Positions 9,901-18,900 of a stretch of DNA of 64,000 nucleotides are shown piece after piece. The translations under genes and the position numbers were made by a program. How positions within the stretch are numbered: position 1 is the first letter of the stretch; every line of letters starts with the position of its first letter. The notes beneath the pieces are model-generated. The model did not search any database. It saw nothing but the letters and a program-made list of their open reading frames with translations, and had not been told where the DNA came from. The stretch covers positions 32,314,127 through 32,378,126 of the forward strand of contig CAKAKS010000068.1 of NCBI GenBank assembly GCA_916700875.1, in the 5' to 3' direction. This DNA is from Sebastes aleutianus (lineage: Eukaryota; Chordata; Actinopteri; Perciformes; Sebastidae).

Positions 9901-11889
9901 CGTTTATATTCATGTTATAAATATACAAATGTCAATTAGATGGTAATCTGCATGAGAAATATAAGATAAGATAAGATATACTTTTATTGTCCCCGTGGGG
10001 ACATTTTTCCTGGACTCCGTCCAACTGCAGTTACAAGCACTAAATTAAAACAGCATCAACAACAATAATAAACAATTCCACATCAGACAGGGAAACAGTT
10101 CCACAGAAACAGATGTTTCAACACAGACACAGTCCATGTACATAATGGCACATACTATCACACACACTATCACACACACCATGGCAGGTATTGCACCGGT
10201 AGTGCACTGCACCGTCTACCGTGTTGCCCATATTGCACAGACAATAGTCCAATATTACACATATGCAACATATTGCACTGTCCCAATTTAACATATTGCA
10301 CTGTCCCTATTTAACATATTGCACTGTCCCTATTTAACATATTGCACTGTCATTATGATTATGATAGAAAAAGAAACTTTGGTTATAGTAATCATCCGCT
10401 TATCGCGATCAATTTGACAGACGTGATCATTATAAGAGGTTTCCACTGTATATATCCTAGTTCTCAAACTTAGTACAATAGTAATGGGGGCTTTCAAATA
10501 TTCAGTTCCTTCTCTGGTCATGTAAAGGCCCAGACACACCAAACCGACAAAGAAATAGCGGCGATGAAGGCCGACTGTTGCGTCACCTCACGTCACCTTT
10601 GCCTTGGCCAACAAGTTGCACTCAAACACACCGCAGAGACTACAGCTGACGGCCAGTTAACACGTAAGTTCTGCTCCTGAGTGAGAGGAAATAACTCTCC
10701 ACACCAGCAGGCGGCGGTAGTCTGTTCATCTTTCTAAAAGGGAAACAGGAAGATATACAAGCTGTTGTTATGACACGTACATGAAACAAAACGATGTCTT
10801 CTGACCATTTTCACACCACTCTCACTCATCACTTCATTCCAGACGGCCATGTCGCTGTAAAAATATCTGTGTATTGTAATGATCAGATGAGATGATGAAG
10901 ACAAATGAGGAGAGCCTTCTGTGTTTTTCCTCTTGACTTTACTCGGCTTGTTTTCCTCCAGGGTTCCTACGCAGTATGGAAAAGTATAGAATTTAATTTA
11001 AGTAATTTATAGGTCTGGATAAGTATGGAAAAAACAAGAGTATGGAAAAGCATTTCTGTTTCCAGACTGTTACCCCTATTCTGTTTTCAAAAATATAAAA
11101 TTCATAATTTCTAAATTTAATAATAATACTAAATGGATCATTTGATTCTGGAAAAGTATGGAATTTTGAAATGGATAATGTGTAGGAACCCTGTTCCTCA
11201 TGCCAGTTTCTCTTCTCGTGCACTGATTCGTTTAAGCTGAACAACCAACTAGAGTGGTTTCTCTCACCGACGAGCTCTGCCGCCAATCAAACATGCTGAA
11301 TCGGCCGAAAAACCTCCGACACGGGCAAACTAGAGCCGACGGTGCGGGACACACTGCAAAAACTAGACCGACGGACGCTCACCGACGGCCCCAAACCGCC
11401 CGACGACCGACTGTCGGCTTGGTGTGTCTGAACCTTTATAGGACAGTTTCCATCCATCTCCACCCCCCTTTTGTGTTTGTAGTCATTGAAGAATGAAGGT
11501 CTAAACTTCTCCTCGGAGTAGAAACTATGTTAACAACCTGTTGTAGTCGCAGGTGAGGAGACTGTCAATGACCTGTCAGTTATTTGAATGTTTTTTTTTA
11601 CCCTGTGGGGGTTCAATTATGTATTTAACCTTTGACCCTGTACAGTTATTCCTTTGACATACAAAGATTACTTTACTTAGTTTACTCATGAGATGAACCT
11701 CTGAGAGGTCAAAGAAGTATTCAGCGCCCATCCAGTCATGAACTTGTGTTAAGGTGTTCAGTAATGTGGGATTTTGTGTCTGATCATTCTTCCATCCTCC
11801 CCTGTGGCGAGCTAACTCCTCTCCGTCTCTGTTTCAGTCGTTCCCGTTCAGCAACTCCACACCGAAGCGCTACGCCAGCAGACGACTGA
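3994..11889 (+). CDS. srsf7: SR splicing factor 7 (RRM + CCHC zinc knuckle + RS domain)
   Basis: Nuclear pre-mRNA splicing factor that binds exonic enhancers and, in its family, aids mRNA export and 3' end choice. Coding exons: 3994-4223, 5138-5314, 5486-5572, 5786-5827, 6124-6168, 7160-7258 and 11838-11889 (732 nt, 243 aa; human about 238). The RRM is at about residues 18-90 (RNP2 VYVGDL 20-25, RNP1 around GFAFVEF 55-61). A CX2CX4HX4C zinc knuckle (C111, C114, H119, C124) separates it from SRSF3, which lacks one. The rest is RS/SR dipeptides. The ATG at 3994 is 11 bases inside its exon and gives the family N-terminus; the upstream in-frame ATG at 3910 is in intron. All introns are GT-AG. Exons 3-6 are phase-2 symmetric and each a multiple of three, so skipping any keeps frame. 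The final intron (4.6 kb) holds transposons and a candidate poison exon. Family assignment is secure; which teleost paralog it is cannot be told. Confidence 0.93.
4360..4960. mobile_element. Palindromic non-autonomous DNA transposon (family A)
   Basis: The left end (AAAGGGATAGTTCAGG, then GTTTTGAAGTGGGG) is mirrored at the right end (CCCACTTCAAAGAATCTGTC, CTATCCTTT). The match continues inwards for about 90 bp, including CCATAGTCAGT against ACTGACTATGG. The element is largely a long imperfect palindrome and has no coding capacity. It lies in the intron between srsf7 coding exons 1 and 2. A second, left-truncated copy is at 47535-48184. Confidence 0.85.
7795..8380. mobile_element. Non-autonomous DNA transposon (family B), copy 1
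   Basis: Ends are inverted repeats: AAAGGCCCAGACACACCAAG at the left and CTTGGTGTGTGTCAGGGCCT at the right. No long frame survives. Copy 2 at 10524-11437 shares the same order of internal words (TAGCGGCGAT, ACTCTCCACACCAGCAGGCG, GTGCACTGATTCGTTTAAGC). Both copies lie in the last srsf7 intron, flanking the candidate poison exon. Confidence 0.88.
8739..9292 (+). other. srsf7: Candidate srsf7 poison cassette exon
   Basis: A strong 3' splice site (pyrimidine tract ending TTTCTTTAAAG at 8738) and a 5' splice site (CAAAG then GTAACC at 9292/9293) bound a 554-nt block in the last intron. Joined after the upstream exon (phase 2), the frame stays open for 30 codons and meets TGA at 8830-8832, which would expose the transcript to nonsense-mediated decay. 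The block is visibly G/C- and purine-patterned next to the A/T-rich intron. It holds several GAGATCAG-like words, including GACGAGATCA (8961-8970) and ACGAGAGAT (9171-9179); the latter fits a published in vitro SRSF7-selected consensus as I remember it. SR genes are known for such exons of about 450-550 nt. In mammals the SRSF7 poison exon lies further 5', so homology is unproven. No transcript evidence is available. Confidence 0.5.
9584..10448. mobile_element. Mariner/pogo-type element with TA target sites, host of a nested repeat
   Basis: Inverted ends CAGTGGAAACC(G/T)CTTATA at 9584 and at the right end (TATAAGAGGTTTCCACTG, finishing at 10448) are flanked by TA on both sides (9582-9583 and 10449-10450), the target duplication of Tc1/mariner/pogo elements. 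No transposase frame remains. The middle carries a younger LINE-tail-like insertion (9960-10350). Confidence 0.8.
9960..10350. repeat. LINE-tail-like repeat with 24-bp sub-repeats
   Basis: Starts with (ATAAG)n leading to ATACTTTTATTGTCCCCGTG, a very common teleost 3' tail motif. The same tail appears at 13420-13510 and 15245-15355. Its distal part is an internal array of ACATATTGCACTGTCCC-type units (about four copies, 10265-10350). Confidence 0.75.
10524..11437. mobile_element. Non-autonomous DNA transposon (family B), copy 2, with nested insertion
   Basis: Same inverted ends as copy 1 (AAAGGCCCAGACACACCAAA and GGCTTGGTGTGTCTG) and the same internal order. It is longer because a separate 235-bp element sits inside at 10959-11193. 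Copy 1 supplies the unoccupied reference. Confidence 0.88.
10959..11193. mobile_element. 235-bp nested inverted-repeat transposon with 6-bp target duplication
   Basis: Perfect 12-bp inverted ends CAGGGTTCCTAC / GTAGGAACCCTG enclose an A/T-rich body rich in AGTATGGAAAAG. The host bases TTCCTC occur on both sides (10953-10958 and 11194-11199), while family-B copy 1 has the single TTCCTC at the matching place (near 8139-8149). It therefore inserted after the two family-B copies separated. Confidence 0.88.
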
Positions 11890-12700
11890 GTGAAGAAGAC
11901 TTTTTAGTTGCTTAACAGACAGACCCTCAACTCCTGCACCCTGTCTGCTTTTACAGCCCTACAGCCGCGGTTTTTTTTGTACCTGTCTGTCTAGTCCTGG
12001 ACGTTTTTTAAGTTTAATTTTCTCCCCAGGACTGTAGTCTTCGTGCAGCCTCAGAATGTTGAAGAATTAGTCAGAATAGCAGACAAAAATCAGTTTCCGT
12101 TCGATAGAGATTGTTTGAAGTGTTGCTGCTGCTGCTGCATCTTCCTTCTATAATGTTGCGTAGCAATTGTTAAGAAGCAACACCGGTGTTGAGGTAATAC
12201 TGAATGACTTTTAGCAGTGATTTGAGCAGCTTGTACAGTAAATTTTCAGTGGAAGAAAGCCCATTTGATGCAGCTCTTGAGGGTGAAGACGTTGCATTGA
12301 AAAACTGCTTTTATTCCCTAAAATTTCAAAACCTCAAAATATTTTTTCCCTATGGAGAATCAGCAATACTATCAATTTTTTTGTATTGTGCTCCAATTAG
12401 ATTTTTGAGTTCAAATGCTGTTTCCACTCATGATGGCATAAGGAGGTAGTTGCTGGCCCGCATGCCTTTAAATATGACGTCACATTCCTACTGTTTGTGT
12501 TTCTGTGCTGCACTGCCCCTTTTTATGAACCTGATCAGCTTCAGTGTGCTGAATAGATTCCCCCCGATGTGTTGATTTGTTCCAGTGACTTTTATTTTTA
12601 AAATATATTCCGTGCTGAAGTTTGATTTCTGTAAGGGCTGCTTTAACAGTTTTGTTCTGTTCCTGGCTTGTATGGTAAGACAGTGGCAGTTTTATTTTTA

Positions 12701-12706
12701 AATAAA
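12701..12706 (+). terminator. srsf7: srsf7 polyadenylation signal
   Basis: AATAAA about 810 bases after the srsf7 stop codon, followed by a short spacer and GT/T-rich sequence (CTCAGTGGTCATATC, TGTTTATTTTTCTG). The intervening 11890-12700 would be the 3' UTR; it includes a U-rich tract and a CTG run near 12126. Confidence 0.75.
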
Positions 12707-12989
12707 CCTCTTCAACACACCTCAGTGGTCATATCTTATTTCATCCAAGTATGTTTATTTTTCTGTTTTGTGTAACACATTTTTGTTCTGATAATTTCCT
12801 TGAATAGGTTACTGTGAGAGATGTCAGGATATCAGCAGTTTTTTCAGCAGATGTTTTTTAATAGTGGTGTAAAAAGAGGGCACATTTTAAAATTAAAGGC
12901 ATAAAAACAACATTAAAAGCTTAAGATATCTGTCTTTGGTGACAGTTTACTGCAAAACGGCTGCACCACTGAGACTTTTAAAAAATACA

Positions 12990-13530
12990 AACACTGAATG
13001 TTTAAGAATTAGCTTTATTGGTCATGTATGTGTACACAAACAAGGAATTTGAGTCCGTTTTTTGTAGCTCTCAATGCACATAGACAGAAAAAGACATACA
13101 ACAAAGCTGGACAGACGTAAATCAAATATAGAACTATATATTTATATATTATTTATTTATTTGTTATTTGACAAAACAATCTGTCAATCAACATGAACTC
13201 AATACAAGTAATTAATCAGAATACAATGTAGGATACAACTTGAGTTAAACTTGAGCTGCACATGTTGAGTTTTGCACAGCTACAATTGCACATTTACTAC
13301 CTCAATTATTTATTATTGAAGAATAAAACACTAACTTACACACTTTGCCTATTTATATATCTTGCAAACTTTGCCTTTGTATATATCTTGCACACTTTGC
13401 TAATGTATATAGTATGTTATAAGATAAGATAAGTTAAGATATTCCTTTATTAGTCCCGCAGTTGGGAAATTTGCAGTGTACAGCAGCAAAGGGGATATTG
13501 CAAAAAAACAAGATGCATCAGCTAACGCAG
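12990..13530. repeat. LINE-tail-like interspersed repeats
   Basis: Words such as TTAGCTTTATTGGTCATGTA, AAGGAATTTGAGTCCG, repeated CTTTGC..TATATATCTTGCA, and (ATAAG)n TATTCCTTTATTAGTCCCGC are typical tails of teleost non-LTR elements. Related TTGCACACTTTGCTAATG blocks recur at 15115-15200 and 15375-15485. Confidence 0.6.
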
Positions 13531-14835
13531 TAAAAAAAAAATTGAAAAAAAGTCTCGAAGAAAAGACTGAATAAAAAGTTTGAAAAATGTTGGAAAAAAG
13601 TCCGAAAAAAAAGATCTAAAAATATGTCGGAAAAAAAGACTCTTTCAGACTTTTTCACACATTTTTCCAACTTTTTTTTCAGTCTTTTTTTCTAGACTTT
13701 TTTCAGACTTTTTTGGGGAAATTTTTCAGACTTTTTTTTTTTTTTTTTTTTTTTTTACCTTTTTCCGACATTGTTTAGACTTTATTTTCCAACATTTTTC
13801 AAACTTATTTTTCAGACTTTTTTAACAGACATTTTTCATAATTTTTTTTTTTTTTTTTGTCTTTTTCAGACATTGTTTAGACTTTATTCTCCAACAGTTT
13901 TCAAACTTTATTTTCCAGACTTTTTTTTCAGACTTTTTTTTCAGACATTTCATTAACAGACTTTTTTGGGGGATATTTTTCAGACATTTTTTCCAGACTT
14001 TTTTTTTTTTTTTTTACCTTTTTCAGATATTGTTTAGACTTTATTCTCCAACATTTTTCAAACTTTTTTTTTCAGACTTTTTTTTTTAGACTTTTTTTCA
14101 GACTTTTTTTTTTTTTTTACCTTTTTCAGACATTGTTTAGACTTTATTCTCCAACATTTTTCAAACTTTATTTTTCAGACTTTTTTTTTTAGACTTTTTT
14201 TCAGACTTTTTTTTGGAACATTTTTTCAGACTTTTTTCAGATCTTTTTTTTCAGACTTTTTTTGTCCGACATTTTTCAGATCTTTTTTTTCAAACTTTTT
14301 TTTCAGACATTTTTCAGACTTTTTTCAGACTTTTATTCAAACTTTTTTTTCTTTTTTCTTATCTGGACCTTGAGTCTGCAATAAAGCTTGAATTGATTGA
14401 ATATGAATGAGATTTTCACTTCTGGAAACCTCACTGTTGTCACTTTTCTTTTACGGACATTTTTTCAGACTTTTGTTTTCCAACATTTTTCGAACTTTTT
14501 TTTCAGTCTTTTTTTTCACACATTTTTCCAACTTTTTTTTCAGTCTTTTTTTCTAGACTTTTTTTAGACTTTTTTTGGGACATTTTTCCGACATTTTTTA
14601 TTTATTTTTTTTTTACCTTTTTCCGACATTGTTTAGACTTTATTTTCCAACATTTTTCAAACTTTTTTTTTCAGACTTTTTTTCCAGACATTTTTCAGAC
14701 ATTTTTTTTTTTTTTTTGTCTTTTTCAGACATTGTTTAGACTTTATTCTCCAACAGTTTTCAAACTTTATTTTCCAGACTTTTCTTTCCGACTTTTTTTT
14801 CAGACATTTTTTTCAGACAAAAAGCTAAGAGCTAA
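13530..14835. repeat. T-rich degenerate satellite (TTTTTTCAGAC units), with orientation flip
   Basis: About 1.3 kb of short variable units built on CAGAC plus a run of T, mixed with CCAACATTTTTCAAAC and GACATTGTTTAGACTTTATT. The first about 110 bp (13530-13640) are in the opposite orientation (A runs with GTCCGAAAAA), so the array can fold back on itself at the junction. A unique piece at 14355-14450 interrupts it. Phenylalanine-rich frames here are by-products of the T runs. Confidence 0.9.
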
Positions 14836-14929
14836 ACAAAGTGTAACAAAATATGAACCATTTAAATAGAAGGAAGTATAAAAAAGGAGCAGTATATACA
14901 GTATTGACAATAAACAGACTATTAACAAA

Positions 14930-15535
14930 ATTGCACAAGTTGAAAATGATATTGCACAGTATGAATGACACCTGTGTAGTACTGATGGACAGTGTGTGTA
15001 CAGTAAAGTGCAGTTCTTAATACAATTATTGATCAGAATACAATGTAGGATGAAAACAACTTAAACTTGAGCTGCACATGTTGAATTTTGTACAGTAACT
15101 TGCACACTGTATATATCTTGCACACTTTGCTAATGTATATAGTATGTTATTGCACACTTGCTAATGTATATAGTGGGTTATTCTATGTTTATAATTTAGA
15201 TTTTTTTTTTTTCATGCTAGTCGTAGTAGTCAGGTTTAATATAGTAAGAAAATAAGATAATAAGATATACTTTTTTTGTCCCCTTGGGGATCTTTTTTCC
15301 TGGACTCCTTCCAACTGCAGTTACAAACACTAAATTAGAACAGCATCAACAACAGTGTATTCTAATATTCTATCTTGCACACTTTTTTTATGTATATATC
15401 TTGCACACTTTGCTAATGTATATAGTATGTTATTGCACACTTGCTAATGTATATAGTGTGTTATTCTATGTTTATAATTTAGATTTTTTTTATGCTAGTT
15501 GTAGTAGTCATGTATATTTATAGTGTATTTCAATA
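14930..15535. repeat. Duplicated LINE-tail-like segment
   Basis: The block TTGCTAATGTATATAGTR-TTATTCTATGTTTATAATTTAG is present at 15125-15205 and again at 15410-15485, with a TTTTTTGTCCCCTTGGGG tail between. This points to a local duplication after insertion of the older repeat. Confidence 0.65.
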
Positions 15536-15537
15536 TT

Positions 15538-15555
15538 CTATCTATCTATCTATCC

Positions 15556-15606
<51 letters not shown>

Positions 15607-15627
15607 CATATATCTATCTATCTATCC

Positions 15628-15658
<31 letters not shown>

Positions 15659-15713
15659 CATATATCTATCTATCTATCCATCTATCCATCCATCCATCCA
15701 TCTATCTATCTAA
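15538..15713. repeat. (ATCT)n tetranucleotide microsatellite
   Basis: Almost pure ATCT repeats for about 175 bp with sporadic CCAT variants. It ends about 200 bp upstream of the hnrnpl start codon, just outside its presumed core promoter. Confidence 0.97.
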
Positions 15714-15729
15714 AAAGCCTGTTGACGTT

Positions 15730-15921
15730 TCCCGTCTCCTTATTGGCTGTCCCTGCAGTCACAGATTAGATTGACAGCTCCCTGAGCCAATCACAGCCCT
15801 CGGTGCCGCTGTTAGTGGGCGTGGCTCCCCTCCCCTCGTCCCTCTGGTCTGTTCCGTCCATTGCAGCTCGTCGTCACTACCAGCCTCCTCCACCATCATC
15901 CTCCTTTATAACCGGGACAAC
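15730..15921 (+). promoter_or_regulatory. hnrnpl: hnrnpl core promoter and 5' UTR
   Basis: A G/C-rich patch between the ATCT microsatellite and the hnrnpl ATG. It carries an inverted CCAAT (ATTGG near 15742), a direct CCAATCA at 15787, and a GC-box-like GTGGGCGTGGCTCCCCTCCC near 15817. A TTTATAA word at 15905 is too close to the ATG to be a TATA box for this start. The start site is probably near 15850-15890. Confidence 0.6.
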
Positions 15922-18900
15922 ATGGCTACTGCAGCGAGCCGCTACTACAGCGAAGACGGCAGGGCAACCAAACGACAGAAAACCGACGGGATGGCCACGG
16001 TGAGTCGCGGTTTGCAGTCGCAGATGAGTGAAAGTGACGTAATGTCAGTTTGTGGTTCAGTTTGATTCATTTGTTGGGAGAATAAACGCGTCACAGGTCA
16101 GTAACTCTAGCTAGCTTTGTGCTAACGGCTGTCTTCTTTTTATCCGCTTTATCTGGTTTATTAAATGATATTATATATTATATATATATATGATATTAAT
16201 ATTAAACATTAACTGTACTGTTATCTGTGTAGTGTTGTCTGAATGGGATCGTTTGAGGCGGTTTAAACCGGCTGGGCCTCTCCTGATCCCGCTTTGTTCT
16301 AGAACTGTTAACGGTTAGCATGGTGCTAGCCGGGAGCTAACAGTGAGCTAACTGTGAGCTAGCCTGGTGCTAACTGTGAGCTAGCCTGGAGCTAACAGTG
16401 AGCTAACTGTGAGCTAGCCTGGTGCTAACTGTGAGCTAACTGTGAGCTAACAGTGAGCTAGCCAGGAGCTAACAGTGAGCTAGCCAGGAGCTAACAGTGA
16501 GCTAGCCGGGTGCTAACTGTGAAGCTAGCTCTGAAGCTAACTGTGAAGCTAACTGTGGAGCTAGCTCTGAAGCTAACTGTGAAGCTAACTGTGAAGCTAA
16601 CTGTGAAGCTAGCTGTGGAGCTAACTGTGAAGCTAACTGTGAAGCTAACTGTGAAGCTAACTGTGAAGCTAGCTGTGAAGCTACCCGGGTGCTAACTGTG
16701 AAGCTAGCTCTGAAGCTAACTGTGAAGCTAACTGTGAAGCTAGCTCTGAAGCTAACTGTGAGCTAGCCAGGAGCTAACAGTGAGCTAGCCGGGTGCTAAC
16801 TGTGAAGCTAGCTCTGAAGCTAACTGTGAAGCTAACTGTGGAGCTAGCTCTGAAGCTAACTGTGAAGCTAACTGTGAAGCTAACTGTGAAGCTAACTGTG
16901 AAGCTAGCTGTGGAGCTACCCGGGTGCTAACTGTGAAGCTAGCTGTGAAGCTAGCTGTGAAGCTAGCTGTGAAGCTAACTGTGGAGCTACCCGGGTGCTA
17001 ACTGTGAAGCTAACTGTGAAGCTAACTGTGAAGCTAACTGTGAAGCTAGCTGTGGAGCTACCCGGGTGCTAACTGTGAAGCTAACTGTGAAGCTAACTGT
17101 GAAGCTAACTGTGAAGCTAACTGTGAAGCTAACTGTGAAGCTAACTGTGAAGCTAGCTGTGGAGCTAACTGTGAAGCTAACTGTGAAGCTAACTGTGAAG
17201 CTAGCTGTGAAGCTAGCCAGGAGCTAGCTGTGAAGCTAGCTGTGGAGCTACCCGGGTGCTAACTGTGAAGCTAACTGTGAAGCTAACTGTGAAGCTAACT
17301 GTGAAGCTAACTGTGAAGCTAACTGTGAAGCTAACTGTGAAGCTAGCTGTGGAGCTAACTGTGAAGCTAACTGTGAAGCTAACTGTGAAGCTAGCTGTGA
17401 AGCTAGCCAGGAGCTAGCTGTGAAGCTAGCTGTGAAGCTAGCTGTGAAGCTACACAGATCACTCTGTGCAATAATTATATAATTATCTGACGGACACTTT
17501 GAGCAATAATCTGTCAAAACTGTCATCTCATCAATATACATATTGTATTTTTTTATTGTATTATCTTTCATTAGCTCCTATGGGATTGTCACAATCTGAT
17601 TTAGTTGTAACACACAATGACAATAAAGGGCTTAAATCAGTATTAGGTCAAATTAGCACAACCATAAACATCAGTAAAATGCAACCTACACATTAATGCA
17701 GCGGTAATAGTATTAAAAAAACATCAGATGTAACAGTATAACACTGACAGGGAGCATTTTACTGCAAAATGCGACTTATACTATTGATATATAATTTATA
17801 TTTTGCTGATACTTTTACTTATAATGGAGTATTTTCACAGAGTGGTATTAGTATGCATACTTCTTCTACATCTGCATAGGTGTGCAACACATCATTTGCA
17901 CAAGAAACAATTCAGAGAGAGTTGGTTGCCTCTTTGTTTCTGTATTAGCCTTAAAAACAGCATGCTAACTGAGCTCAGTTGTGGGAAAGGACACTTAATA
18001 ACCGCGTATTGTTTTAATGTTTAATTTAATACACTTTTCTAAAACAGTAACGAAGTACTGGGTTAAGCTTGCATGCACAACACTATTATGTTACCCAACA
18101 TGGATTAACGGCTGATGCTGCCCTGTCTGGTTAATACAATGTGTTGCTAACTGTGAGTTAACTGTGTAGCTACACATTGCATTAATCAGACAGGGCAGCA
18201 TCAGAACAGCTGTTAATCCATGTTGGGTAACATTATAGTGTGTGTGTGTGTGTGTGTGTGTGCATGCCAGTTTAATCAAACCAGTACTTAGTTACTGTTT
18301 TAGAAGGGTGTATTAAATTAAACATTAAAACAATATGCGGTTAGCATGCTGTTTTTAAGGCTAATACAGAAAGACTACTACAGAGTAGTCATCCTGAATC
18401 TATTGGCTCTCTCTGAATTGTGCAAATTATGTGTTTGCACAGATTCACATCTTTTTATGTCAGAGGTCAAGGGAGCCCTTTGAAAAACTTATGTATTTTA
18501 TTTATCTTGTCTTGGATTCTCATTTTTTACTTCATACATTTTGTAGTAGCATTGTTGGAGGGAGCCTGAGAACAAGAATTTCATTGCCAACGTGTGCTTC
18601 ACTGTTATTGTGCATGTGACAAAATGCTAATGCTAAATGTGATATAATACAAATTGTAAGAAATGGCAGAAGGTAGTTCAAGACACACAACCAGATTGCA
18701 GCTGAGAAGGCTCCCACACATGTGTGTACTTCAGATAAGATGAGTAAATATTCACACTGAACATGCTTGCTAATTTTCTGTTTTCTTCAACATAGGGATA
18801 CGAAGATCCACACAAGACCCTTCCGTCTGTGGTGGTGCACGTCCGGGGGCTGGTGGATGGTGTTACAGAGGCTGACCTTGTGGAGGCCTTGCAAGAATTT

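Noticed and set aside
13580..14410. Phe-rich frames suggesting membrane proteins
   Set aside because: By-products of the T-rich satellite.
16510..17571. Open frames of KLTV-type (+) and ASQL-type (-) repeats
   Set aside because: They are produced by the 12-bp minisatellite, with no start context, splice sites or composition of a gene.
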